Below are positions 17,985 through 25,858 of a stretch of DNA of 64,000 bases, piece by piece. The stretch's first letter is position 1; every line of letters begins with the position of its first letter. The notes beneath the pieces were generated by a model. That model was not told the origin of the DNA. It did no database searches and worked only from the letters and a program-made list of their open reading frames with translations. The position numbers and the translations under genes were made by a program. This DNA comes from Halobellus sp. MBLA0158 (lineage in GTDB: Archaea; Halobacteriota; Halobacteria; Halobacteriales; Haloferacaceae): contig NZ_JBGNYA010000001.1 in assembly GCF_041477585.1 (NCBI RefSeq), positions 992,001-1,056,000 on the forward strand, written 5' to 3'.

Positions 17985-18667
17985 CACACCAGCGACAGCG
18001 TTCGGTACCGCGCGTTGGCGAACAGCTTGCTGACGTACTGCCAAGTCGAGGTGCGGCGTCCGACCGCGGTGGTGTCGCCGTCACGCATCGCGCCGACGAG
18101 CGACTCGGAGGTGAGGTCGGTCTCGGGCGGGAGCGTCACCGCCGTCGTCGCCAGCCCGACGGTGCCCGCTCGGTGGGCGTCGCTCCCGCCGAACATCGCG
18201 TACCCGCGCCGTGCGGCGAAGCTCCGGGCCTGTCCGTTGCGGATGTTCAAGAGCGCGTGCGCGTTGTGGACCTCGATGCCGTCGACGGCCTCGATGGCGT
18301 CGGCTCGCGCCCCGTGTCGCGATCGCTGAAACGGGTGCGGAACGACCGCGAGCCCGCCCCGATCGCGGACCGCGCGCGCCGTGGTCGGGAGCGGTCGACC
18401 GGGCTCGGGAGCGTCGTGGACGCCGATCGCCAGCAGATGCCCGTCGGCGGTCGAGACCTCGCAGCCGACGACGACCACCACGTCGCGGTCCGCCGCGAGC
18501 GTCTTTGCGACGCGGGCGCCCTCGACGGTGTCGTGGTCGGTGACGACGACCGCGTCCAGGCCGGCCCGCTCGGCCGCGTCGAGCAGCCGCTCGGGGGTGG
18601 CGTGGCCGTCGTACGAGGCGACGGTGTGGAGGTGCGGGTCGACGGTGACGGTCCGCCCCTCCGTCAT
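17984..18667 (-). CDS. PHP-domain metal-dependent phosphoesterase
   Basis: 227-aa cytoplasmic protein. It has all four PHP motifs: DPHLHTVASYDG (about 10-21), VTDHDT (about 42-47), AVVPHPFQ (about 108-115) and GGSDAHRAG (about 166-174). The family hydrolyses phosphoesters such as histidinol phosphate, 3',5'-nucleotide or cyclic phosphates. Members of this length with a C-terminal PHP-associated segment are mostly uncharacterised. It overlaps the CDP-alcohol transferase gene by 4 nt upstream and the TVP38 gene by 1 nt downstream. That supports a shared role in phospholipid or head-group metabolism (inference). Confidence 0.85.
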   Translation of the reverse strand: MTEGRTVTVDPHLHTVASYDGHATPERLLDAAERAGLDAVVVTDHDTVEGARVAKTLAADRDVVVVVGCEVSTADGHLLAIGVHDAPEPGRPLPTTARAVRDRGGLAVVPHPFQRSRHGARADAIEAVDGIEVHNAHALLNIRNGQARSFAARRGYAMFGGSDAHRAGTVGLATTAVTLPPETDLTSESLVGAMRDGDTTAVGRRTSTWQYVSKLFANARYRTLSLV

Positions 18668-19353
18668 AGGTAACCCAGCTCAAGGCAGAGCGCGATCCCG
18701 CCCGCGACCAGCGCGCCGATGCCGGCGAGGACGTGGCTCGCGTCGGTCTTGTACGCCTTGTAGTTCGAGATCATGAGCGGGCAGGCGGCCGCGATGAGGA
18801 CGCCGGCGAGCCACCCCGACCAGCCGAACAGCGCCGCGAGGAGGTAGTTCCCGACGACGACGAGGTTCGTGTGGACCACCGTCGTCCCGTGGTAGTAGCT
18901 GCGGCCGTCGTCCTCGCCGAACCCCTCCTCGTTGTGGCGGATGAGGCGCAGGCCGCCGAAGGCGAGGATCAGGAAGCCGACGATCCACGTCGCGGCCATA
19001 TGCGGGGAGAACACCCGGTAGAGGAGAGCCGCCGGCACGAGGTACGCGAAGACGTCGATGAAGGAGTCGACCCGGCGCCCGAACGGCGAGGACTCGCCCG
19101 TCCGACGCGCGTACCAGCCGTCCGCCTTGTCCAGGAGGAACGCGCCGAACATCGCCAGCAGCGCGAGGTTCGGCTCGCCCCGGAGGAACAGCAGCGCACA
19201 GCCCCACGCGACGAACAGGGCCCCGAGGCTGATGTAGTCGGCCCCCGTCAACTGCGCCGCGACGTTCGTTCGGTCGATCGGATCGAGCACCCGGTCCGTG
19301 CTCTCGACCCGGGCCCTGACCTCCCGGAGCGCCTCTCTGACTTCCTGACTCAT
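18664..19353 (-). CDS. CDP-alcohol phosphatidyltransferase family protein
   Basis: 229-aa membrane enzyme that would transfer a phosphatidyl/archaetidyl group from CDP-archaeol to an alcohol. The signature D-x2-D-G-x2-A-R-x8-G-x3-D-x3-D is intact in LLDKADGWYARRTGESSPFG followed by RRVDSFID (about 80-107). The N-terminal 30 residues are a polar, likely helical extension. About six helices follow. The ATG at 19353 is preceded by an AT-rich promoter region. The product could be an archaetidylserine, -inositol or -glycerol lipid; the alcohol cannot be told from sequence. It is first in a four-gene minus-strand run. Confidence 0.88.
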   Translation of the reverse strand: MSQEVREALREVRARVESTDRVLDPIDRTNVAAQLTGADYISLGALFVAWGCALLFLRGEPNLALLAMFGAFLLDKADGWYARRTGESSPFGRRVDSFIDVFAYLVPAALLYRVFSPHMAATWIVGFLILAFGGLRLIRHNEEGFGEDDGRSYYHGTTVVHTNLVVVGNYLLAALFGWSGWLAGVLIAAACPLMISNYKAYKTDASHVLAGIGALVAGGIALCLELGYL

Positions 19354-19454
19354 CCTTGTCGGACCGGTGGCACGCACGCGTGTTAAAAATACTCCGAGAA
19401 CTATTTACTTAGTAGATATTTATATATCTATGTATTCGAGGGGAGAGAAACGGG
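19354..19454. promoter_or_regulatory. AT-rich intergenic region with perfect inverted repeat
   Basis: About 100 bases between two minus-strand genes, clearly AT-rich against a GC-rich background. A perfect 7-bp inverted repeat TAGATAT (19413-19419) and ATATCTA (19424-19430), with loop TTAT, is present. It lies 60-77 nt before the CDP-alcohol transferase start. It may be an operator, part of the promoter, or the terminator of that region. Confidence 0.5.
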
Positions 19455-20015
19455 TCAGTACGTGCGATAGTACGAAAACCGGCCGAGTCGAATATAGCCG
19501 TGGGTGCGGGCCGGCTCGAACCCCTCGCGCTCGAACAGCCGTCGGGACGGGACGTTGTCCCGGGCGACGAGCGCGGTCGCCCGCGCCGCGCCCCGGTCGC
19601 TCGCCCACCGGCACGCGTGCGCGACCAGCGCCGTCGCGACGCCCCGGTTCCGGCGGTCGGGATCGACGAACACGCGTCTGATGTACGCGCCCTCGAAGCT
19701 CCGCTCCCGTTCGAGCGGGTCGATCGTGTGCGTGGCGTCCAGCGAACAGAACAGGTATCCGGCCGGTTCGTCCCCGTCGAAGGCGGCGATGACGACCTCG
19801 CCGGGCTGGAGTTCCGACCGCGGCGCGCCGAGCGACGCGACTCGCTCGGGATCGACGACGCCCACCGTATGATTCGCCCCCCGGTCAGTCGCCCCGTCGG
19901 TCGGAAGCGCCGCCACGTACTCCGTCATCAGCGTCGCCGTCACCCCGAGCGCCTGCAACCGATCGTAGACGGCGCGTCCGTAGCGGTTTCGGGACAGCTT
20001 CCACGCCTTCGTCAC
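19455..20015 (-). CDS. GNAT family N-acetyltransferase
   Basis: 186-aa acetyltransferase. The acetyl-CoA motif is RRVFVDPDRRNRGVATALVAHA (about 121-142), with the R/Q-x-x-G-x-A signature at RNRGVA. Further family features are ATALVARDNVPSRRLFEREGF and a YLFCSLDAT strand. The first 35 residues form a helical extension. The acceptor is unknown. It is a single-gene unit with AT-rich DNA on both sides. Confidence 0.88.
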   Translation of the reverse strand: MTKAWKLSRNRYGRAVYDRLQALGVTATLMTEYVAALPTDGATDRGANHTVGVVDPERVASLGAPRSELQPGEVVIAAFDGDEPAGYLFCSLDATHTIDPLERERSFEGAYIRRVFVDPDRRNRGVATALVAHACRWASDRGAARATALVARDNVPSRRLFEREGFEPARTHGYIRLGRFSYYRTY

Positions 20016-20105
20016 GCGAGGATATATATTGAAGAGAGAAATAAATATGCTGGTCCGATTCGGTGCCGATGGGGCCGTTGGGTGGTCCGGCGTTTTGCCG
20101 CCCGC
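20016..20105. promoter_or_regulatory. Intergenic region with AT-rich promoter for GNAT
   Basis: 90 bases between GNAT and dph6, both on the minus strand. The string ATATATATT at about 20029-20037 is 14-22 nt before the GNAT start. On the minus strand it reads AATATATAT and could be the TATA box, but it is closer to the ATG than the usual 25 nt. If so, the true GNAT start may lie further inside. Confidence 0.4.
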
Positions 20106-20831
20106 TCACTCGCCGAGCCAGGCGTCCGTCACGCGGATGTGGCCGCGCGTCCCCTCCCAGACCGTTTCGTACTCCAGTTCGATCGGCCGGTCCATATGCG
20201 GGCCGTCGGTCACGAGCGTCTCGAACTCCCCGCCCTCGCCGAGGACGTGGACGCCGTAGGCGTCGTTGAGTTCGGCCAGTTCGTCGAGGGCGTCGGCGTC
20301 GAGCGCGCGGCCGAGCCACGACTCGTCGAGGCCGCCGGCGGCGACCTGAACGATGGTGATCTCGAAGCCCACCGCGAGCATCTCCTCGCCGAGCTCGCGC
20401 GGATCGCGCTGCCACAGCGGCGCGAAGAGGTCGATCCCGAGCCGGTCGCACATCGCCTCGATGCGGGAGGTCTGGTACTCGCTCTCGACGGCGCCCGCCG
20501 TGACGCCGGCGAGGCCGCCGTCCAGTTCCGATCGGAGGTCCTCGAGCGCGGCCTCCAGGGGCTCGACCTCGCGGTCGCCCTGCGCGCCCGCGTCGTCGGC
20601 GTCGGCGGCGCCGAGGTCGTCGGGTTCGACCTCCACGAGTTCGATACCGATGCTCTCGGCCGCGAGGCCGGCCAGCCGGGTCTCCGGCACGTGGTACATA
20701 TACGAGTCGTCGCCGGGGTGGACGGTGAGGAGCCGCGCGACGTCCAGTCCCTCTTCGAGCGCGCGGTAGAGCGCCCACGAGGAGTCTTTGCCGCCGGAGA
20801 AGAGGCTCACCCACTTGCCGGAATCGGTCAT
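20106..20831 (-). CDS. dph6: Diphthine-ammonia ligase (Dph6-type PP-loop ATPase)
   Basis: 241-aa enzyme of the ATP-binding alpha-hydrolase (PP-loop) family, for the last step of diphthamide synthesis on elongation factor 2. The PP-loop LFSGGKDSSWALYRALEEG is at about 9-27. MYHVPETRLAGLAAESIGIEL and the C-terminal GEGGEFETLVTDGP, PYFN-equivalent of the family, are present. I chose the ATG at 20831, not one 27 nt upstream, since MTDSGKW gives the family start. Dph2 is also in the window (54960), not linked. Confidence 0.88.
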   Translation of the reverse strand: MTDSGKWVSLFSGGKDSSWALYRALEEGLDVARLLTVHPGDDSYMYHVPETRLAGLAAESIGIELVEVEPDDLGAADADDAGAQGDREVEPLEAALEDLRSELDGGLAGVTAGAVESEYQTSRIEAMCDRLGIDLFAPLWQRDPRELGEEMLAVGFEITIVQVAAGGLDESWLGRALDADALDELAELNDAYGVHVLGEGGEFETLVTDGPHMDRPIELEYETVWEGTRGHIRVTDAWLGE

Positions 20832-20879
20832 CGGCCGATGTTGGCCGCCGGCGTACAAACGAGCACCGGTTCGGCGGCT

Positions 20880-21176
20880 TCAGGCGTCGTCGACGCGCTC
20901 GTCCTCGGTGTCGATTCGGGAGGCGTCCTCTGTTCCAGCCTCGCGGCGGTTCCGCGCCTCCATCGCGTCGGCGAGGCGCTCGACGGCCTCGACCATCCGG
21001 TAGACGGCGACGACGAGCGCCCAGGCGACGTAGATCCCGGCGGCGATCCCCACGATCACGAACCAGATGAGGATCTGGCCGGCGATGACGAAACTGTACG
21101 CGAGCGTGACGAGGAGGACCGCGCCGAGCGCGATCTTCGCGTTCCTCGACAGCCGCGGCGGAAACTCGGAGGGCAC
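20880..21176 (-). CDS. Small haloarchaeal membrane protein of unknown function
   Basis: 98-aa protein starting at GTG 21176. Residues 1-13 are polar and basic (PSEFPPRLSRNAK). Two hydrophobic helices follow (IALGAVLLVTLAYSFVIAGQ and ILIWFVIVGIAAGIYVAWAL). Then comes an amphipathic helix VYRMVEAVERLADAMEARNRR and an acidic tail. The helix part AYSFVIAGQIL is nearly the same as GYSFIIAGQIL in the LonB membrane anchor of this genome (see findings). It is located between HD and dph6 genes on the same strand. I do not recognise a named family. Confidence 0.7.
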   Translation of the reverse strand: MPSEFPPRLSRNAKIALGAVLLVTLAYSFVIAGQILIWFVIVGIAAGIYVAWALVVAVYRMVEAVERLADAMEARNRREAGTEDASRIDTEDERVDDA

Positions 21177-21250
21177 GCTACGCACGTCTCCCGACGGACA
21201 AGTAAGCGTGTCGCCGTCGGCGGTCCGGCGCTGTACGGCCTCGGTCGGAG

Positions 21251-22015
21251 TTAGCGCTTGTCGGAATCGACCGGGGACTCGGCGCCGGAGTCGGTGCCCG
21301 CACTGGCGTCTTCGGCGCCCGACTCGTCGTCGGGTTCGGTCTCGTGGTCCATCTGCGGGACCTCGCCTTCGAGCCACTCGCGGAACCACTTGACGCGCTT
21401 GAGCCGCTCGTGGGCGATGCTCTCGGCGGCGTCGGAGTTGATCCGGTCCGTGGCGTCGCGGCCGCGTTCGAGGACGCGCTCGACCATCTCGGCGGCGTCC
21501 ATGTGCGTCCGCGCCTCGTAGCCCATCCGCAGGAGCATCAGGGCGGCCCCGTTGGCGCCGACCTTGTCGAGGATGTCGGCCTCGATGAGGCTCTGGGTCT
21601 CCAGGGAGACGTCGTCGAGCGGGCCCTGGTAGGAGTGGTCGGCGACGACCTGACACACCTGCTCGACGAACGACTGCGGGAAGTCCCCGTGGGTCGTCAG
21701 GTACTCGCGGGCGACGCGGGCGCCCTCCTCGGCGTGGACCTCCTGTTCGGCTTCGAGCTTCGAGATGTCGTGGAACAGCGCCGCCACGCGGACGACGTCG
21801 ACGTCCGCGCCCTCCCGCTCGGCGATGCGCGTCGCGAGCTTGACGACGTTCAGGATGTGGTTGAAGCGGTACTCGGCGCTGTGCCAGGGGTACCACCGCA
21901 TCCGGCCGCCGTCCTCTTCGCTCTCGACGCTCGCGGTGAGGTAATCGCGGACGAACCGCTTCATCTCCTCGAACTCCGCGTCGCTGACCGCCGACTCCTT
22001 GATCTCAACGCCCAC
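21251..22015 (-). CDS. HD-domain phosphohydrolase
   Basis: 254-aa cytoplasmic protein. The HD pair is AALFHDISK (about 84-92). It has HSAEYRFNHILNVVKLATRIA upstream, with first metal His, and EADILDKVGANG downstream with Asp. The last 50 residues are a Ser/Asp/Glu-rich tail. The start GTG (22015) follows an SD-like GAGGTGG. The HD family hydrolyses nucleotides or nucleotide second messengers; a ligand cannot be assigned. It belongs to a minus-strand run but has its own 154-bp upstream region. Confidence 0.85.
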   Translation of the reverse strand: MGVEIKESAVSDAEFEEMKRFVRDYLTASVESEEDGGRMRWYPWHSAEYRFNHILNVVKLATRIAEREGADVDVVRVAALFHDISKLEAEQEVHAEEGARVAREYLTTHGDFPQSFVEQVCQVVADHSYQGPLDDVSLETQSLIEADILDKVGANGAALMLLRMGYEARTHMDAAEMVERVLERGRDATDRINSDAAESIAHERLKRVKWFREWLEGEVPQMDHETEPDDESGAEDASAGTDSGAESPVDSDKR

Positions 22016-22033
22016 GGAACCACCTCGGTTCCG
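22015..22033 (-). promoter_or_regulatory. Hairpin with Shine-Dalgarno in the loop before the HD gene
   Basis: Read on the minus strand, CGGAACC and GGTTCCG form a perfect 7-bp stem around the loop GAGGT. The loop and first stem base make an SD-like GAGGTG, and the last stem base is the G of the GTG start. This could control translation. It is seen directly in sequence; function is inference. Confidence 0.4.
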
Positions 22034-22169
22034 TCCCCGTCGGGGGGTCGACGAGATCGACGTTCGCGTTTGGGTTCATTACCGGATAGAACGGTTCTTC
22101 GGTTCTTAGGCGTTACGACGACCCGAAGGTCGTGGTTCGCGCGGGATTCTCCGATTTTGTGCCGTGTGC

Positions 22170-25100
22170 TCATACGTACCGCACGAAGAAGAAGCACCCG
22201 ACGAGCGAGAGGAACGACACCACGACGACGACGTCGAAGCCCGACAGCCGGTCGCCGAGGGGCTCCCCGCGGTCGTTCGTGACCTCCGCGACGACCTCCT
22301 CACCGAACTCCCGGATCGAGTCCGCTATCGAGCCGTCGCTCTCGGTCGGTGCCGCGGTCGGCCGCGCCGTCGCCGTCGCGGTGGCATCGACTCGGATGCT
22401 ATCGCCTCCAGATCGTCCGGCGGCGCCGGGCGCACCACCGCCGCCCGCACCGCTCGCGGTCGTGCCGTTCGGCGTCGTCGCGTTCGTCACGTTCGTCGCG
22501 TTCGCGCGGACCACTCCCGCGACCGCCAGTTCGGCGTCGTCGGCCACGACGCCGACCCTCGACGTCAGGGTGAAGTTCTCGCCGACGCTCCGGTTGCCGA
22601 AGTCGAAGACGGCGCGCCAGTCGCCTTCGGGATCGACCACGGCCGATCCGGTCTTCAGGAACGCGCCGCTCCCGTTCGCGGAGCGGATCCGGAGGTCCAG
22701 CACCGTCCCCGGCGCGGCGGTCGTTCGGCCGCCGATCGATTGATTCGCCGCGGCGGCGACGACCACCGGCTCGCGGTCGGTCGCGATCCGCCCCTCCACG
22801 AGCGCGTACTCGCCGCCCATCGACCGCTCGGTGTCGTCGAGGCCGTCGAAGGGGCCGCTCTCGTTGACGGCGAACTCGACCGTGAGCGCGTCGCCCGGGC
22901 CGGGAGCGCCGGTCGATTCGCGGGTCCCGACCGCGTCGTCGTCGGCAGCGCCGGGCCCGTCGAGTCGGTACGCGACGACGTACGTGTCGTTCGCGGGGTC
23001 GGCGACGACGTCGGCGTTGCTGTGGTTCAGTTCCAGCTGGTAGGCTTCCGCGTTCGCGCCCGGATCCGCCTGGGTGACGTTCAGCGCGTGGCGATGGCCC
23101 GGAGCCGTGCCGGCCAGCGCGAAGAACGCCTCGGCGGTCGAGCCGGACTGCGACGCGAGCGCTCCCGCGAGTCCGGGCGCGACGATCCGGTGGACGACGA
23201 CGTCGCCGACCGCGATCTCCGTCGACGGCACGAGACGCGCCGCGTCCGCCGCTGCTTCGACGTCCTCGAACGCCCCGAAATCCGTTCCGGCGGGCGCGAC
23301 CCACGTGGCGAGCGACTCGGGCGCCGGCGCGTCGAGGACGAGCGTCCCGACCGACTCGGCGGCCGCACTCGCGTCCGTTCCGGGCCGCACGCCGAGTTCG
23401 TACTCGCCGGCCGCCAGCGATCCCTGGATCGCGTAGCGGTCGTCGACGTCGGCCGCGACGACCGCGTCGGTCACATTCGCGGTCGCGTTCGCCCCGCGCG
23501 GCGGAGCGGTCGCGAAGACGTCGCCGCCGTCGGCCGGCAGGGCAGTCTCTCCGACGACCGCGTCCGTGTTGAAGCGCAGCCGGACCCTCCCGTCGCCGTT
23601 CCGGTCATCGACCGTGACGTTGGCGCCGAAGCCGTCCGCGTCGCTTCCGATCGTGACCGTGACGGCGTCGGCGTACGCCAGTTCGACGCCGATCTCGACG
23701 ACGTCGCCGGCGTCCTCGCCGACGACGGACGAGCGGAACGCCGCGGTCCGGAGCGCCGCGTCGACGACGGTGATCGCCTCCGAAGCGCTCGCCGTCTCGG
23801 TCGCGACGTCGGTCACCGTCACCGTGTAGTTCCCCGGGCCCGCGGCCGCCAGCGCGTCGCCGCCGATCTCGATCGGCGTCTCGCCGTTCCCGGCGAGCGT
23901 CTCGTTCGCCCGCGCGACCACGGCCCCGCTCTCGTCCGCGAGCGCGACCTCGACCGTCCGACCGCCCGCGTTCGCCAGAACCGTCCCCTCGACGGCGTCG
24001 TCGGTGGTGAGGTTCCGGTCGTCGACCGCGACGTCCAGCTCCAGCGCTCGGACGGCGAGGTCCGTTCGCTCGTCCGCGCGCCCGTCGTCGAGCCGCGTTT
24101 CGATCTCGTACCCGCCGCTCCAGTTCCGCGCGTCGGTGTCGAAGACGAACGCCTGACTTCCGCTGCCGGTCCGGCCGGCGAAGACGAGCGCGTCGGTCTC
24201 GTCTACCACCTCGAAGGACTGATCGACGTCGTCGCTGCCGCCGTTCGCGACGAACGCGATCGTCGCGTTCTCGTAGACGTCGGCGTCGCTGCCCTCCGTC
24301 ACGGTTGCGTCTGTCACCGCGACGTCGACGATGCCGGGCCTGATCGTCTCGGTGTCGATCGAGTCGTTGACGGCGTCGATCCGGACCGACGCGTTCGCCC
24401 GCGGGCCGAGCGCCGTCCCGGAACTGAGCACGACCTGGCCGCCGCTCGACCCGTCGGCGTCGAGGACGTACCGCGACGTGACGTCGTCGCCGTCGACGCT
24501 CACGGTGATGTTGTCCCCGAGCGCGAGCGCGCCCGCTGCGCCGCCCGCCTTCGAGACGTCCTCGCTGAACGGGATTTCGATGACGCTCGCCGTGTGTGCG
24601 GGCGTCGTGGCACCGAGGTCTCCGACTGAAAATTCGGCGACTGGGCCGAGGGATAGAGGAATTGATTTAGTCTCTGTTTCTGCTTCGATAGTAGCTATCG
24701 CTTCCCGTGTTGTGCTCGCGCTTTGATCATAATATGTTGAATTAATGTTGTCATCAGTAGTTACCTGAAGCGTTCCTGGACTGTCTGTGCTATCTACGGA
24801 TTTTGTGCCTGAGAATTTACTTCCAGTACTGTGAGATAGTACAATAGTCTCAGATGATTTATAAGAGATTGTGTCATCCGAATCTGACGATGTGATTAAA
24901 TCGATTTCGACTGTTCCGTCTGAGTTCCGCGTAACACTTGATATACCTCCAGAATTGTCTCTTTGATTAGTGTATACCAGATCTTTCGCATCTATTTTGT
25001 TGTTATCGTTTAAATCTGCGACAGGATGATCTGAAACGATGGTTTTGGAACCATCGGCGATATCTTCATCCAGTATATCGATTTTCGATTCCGTCTCGGA

Positions 25101-25310
25101 CTCAATATTAACAACGTACGTCTCACTCGTCGAGAGATCGGCGTCGTCGACGGTCACCGTGACGGTGTCGCCGTCGGCGTACGTCGACGAATCGAACGAG
25201 ATCGTTCCCGGATCAGCGGCGGCGACGTCGACCGTGACCACGGCGCTGCCGAACAGACTGAACAGGAGTAGCAATACGAGAGAGATCGACCGTATGAGAA
25301 GTCGTTTCAT
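22170..25310 (-). CDS. Large secreted surface protein, C-terminal membrane anchor
   Basis: 1046-aa protein. It has a Sec signal peptide (MKRLLIRSISLVLLLLFSLF, cleavage near AAA-DP), long Asp/Thr/Ser-rich extracellular domains, many N-x-S/T sites, a Thr/Ala/Pro linker (ATATARPTAAPTE), and a C-terminal helix DVVVVVSFLSLVGCFFFVRY. Segments such as GTISFDSSTYADGDTVTVTV look like beta-sandwich repeats of haloarchaeal surface proteins (BGTF/S-layer-associated type, recollection). At about residues 97-110, ADLNDNNKIDAKDL is a dockerin/EF-hand-like calcium motif. The coding DNA for about residues 55-220 (24640-25130) is AT-rich against a GC-rich rest. Confidence 0.85.
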   Translation of the reverse strand: MKRLLIRSISLVLLLLFSLFGSAVVTVDVAAADPGTISFDSSTYADGDTVTVTVDDADLSTSETYVVNIESETESKIDILDEDIADGSKTIVSDHPVADLNDNNKIDAKDLVYTNQRDNSGGISSVTRNSDGTVEIDLITSSDSDDTISYKSSETIVLSHSTGSKFSGTKSVDSTDSPGTLQVTTDDNINSTYYDQSASTTREAIATIEAETETKSIPLSLGPVAEFSVGDLGATTPAHTASVIEIPFSEDVSKAGGAAGALALGDNITVSVDGDDVTSRYVLDADGSSGGQVVLSSGTALGPRANASVRIDAVNDSIDTETIRPGIVDVAVTDATVTEGSDADVYENATIAFVANGGSDDVDQSFEVVDETDALVFAGRTGSGSQAFVFDTDARNWSGGYEIETRLDDGRADERTDLAVRALELDVAVDDRNLTTDDAVEGTVLANAGGRTVEVALADESGAVVARANETLAGNGETPIEIGGDALAAAGPGNYTVTVTDVATETASASEAITVVDAALRTAAFRSSVVGEDAGDVVEIGVELAYADAVTVTIGSDADGFGANVTVDDRNGDGRVRLRFNTDAVVGETALPADGGDVFATAPPRGANATANVTDAVVAADVDDRYAIQGSLAAGEYELGVRPGTDASAAAESVGTLVLDAPAPESLATWVAPAGTDFGAFEDVEAAADAARLVPSTEIAVGDVVVHRIVAPGLAGALASQSGSTAEAFFALAGTAPGHRHALNVTQADPGANAEAYQLELNHSNADVVADPANDTYVVAYRLDGPGAADDDAVGTRESTGAPGPGDALTVEFAVNESGPFDGLDDTERSMGGEYALVEGRIATDREPVVVAAAANQSIGGRTTAAPGTVLDLRIRSANGSGAFLKTGSAVVDPEGDWRAVFDFGNRSVGENFTLTSRVGVVADDAELAVAGVVRANATNVTNATTPNGTTASGAGGGGAPGAAGRSGGDSIRVDATATATARPTAAPTESDGSIADSIREFGEEVVAEVTNDRGEPLGDRLSGFDVVVVVSFLSLVGCFFFVRYV

Positions 25311-25670
25311 TAAATTTTACTCGGGCCGTCGACGGCGCATACGCTATCGGATGGTCGTTCTGTCGGCTCGACTGTCGACGGACTCTGTCATCGACAAGCT
25401 GGGTCGAAAGAACGGGCTCCCGGGAGTGACGACTCGGCTGTGAAACGGTCACCGACCGAGTCCCTCCTGCGCACGCATTTCGTCTGTTGTCAGCCCGTGA
25501 GCAGACGAGTCAAACATCGTATAAGTAGCCTTCTATTTGATATCAGAATAGAGATTTAGGTTGAGAAAACGCATACTGAATGGAGTTAGTTCGAATTTCC
25601 AGTTCTCATAGACGATATCTCAGATTTTATGAGCCGGTGCTGTGCCTCATCATTTCAAACCACTGAAAAG
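25311..25670. other. 360-bp non-coding stretch between surface gene and tRNA-Gln
   Basis: No gene is convincing here: overlapping reading frames lack family features. Bases 25311-25480 are GC-rich; about 25500-25665 are AT-rich (TAGCCTTCTATTTGATATC and others). It contains the region 5' of the surface gene (ATTAAATTTTACTC just before its start) and the region 3' of the tRNA. I see no tRNA-end repeat or transposase remnant by eye. Confidence 0.5.
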
Positions 25671-25743
25671 TAGTCCCGGGCGGATTCGAACCGCCGTCAT
25701 GGGCTCCAAAGGCCCATATGATTGGCCGCTACACCACGGGACT
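25671..25743 (-). tRNA. tRNA-Gln (anticodon UUG)
   Basis: Reading the minus strand, the acceptor stem AGTCCCG pairs with CGGGACT (7 bp), then discriminator A. The anticodon arm TGGGC-CTTTGGA-GCCCA shows anticodon TTG. The T arm has GGCGGTTCGAATCCGCC. Length is 73 nt, no intron, and CCA is not encoded. A TATA-like CTTTTCAAAG (25767-25776) lies 24-33 nt upstream. Confidence 0.93.
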
Positions 25744-25766
25744 CCACCCGTAACTCACGTCGGAGT

Positions 25767-25776
25767 CTTTGAAAAG
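25767..25776 (-). promoter_or_regulatory. TATA box for tRNA-Gln
   Basis: CTTTTCAAAG on the minus strand is placed 24-33 nt before the 5' end of the tRNA, the standard archaeal spacing. Prediction only. Confidence 0.5.
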
Positions 25777-25858
25777 CCATCGGGTTGCGACCGCCGCGGC
25801 GCTGTGACCGCCGGGCGCACAGACGGCCGCGCGCGATCGGTCGCAGTCCGGTCGGTCC

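Noticed and set aside
16600-18084. 494-aa fusion frame across DUF457 and TVP38
   Set aside because: The first half is antiparallel-frame noise over the TVP38 gene; the DUF457 protein begins at ATG 17247.
22164-24629. 821-aa plus-strand frame opposite the surface gene
   Set aside because: It is an antisense shadow with Arg/Asp/Val repeats typical of such frames; the minus-strand gene has signal peptide, anchor and glycosylation sites.
25213-25452. Short minus-strand frame near the surface gene start
   Set aside because: It has no family features and overlaps the surface gene's signal-peptide region in another frame.
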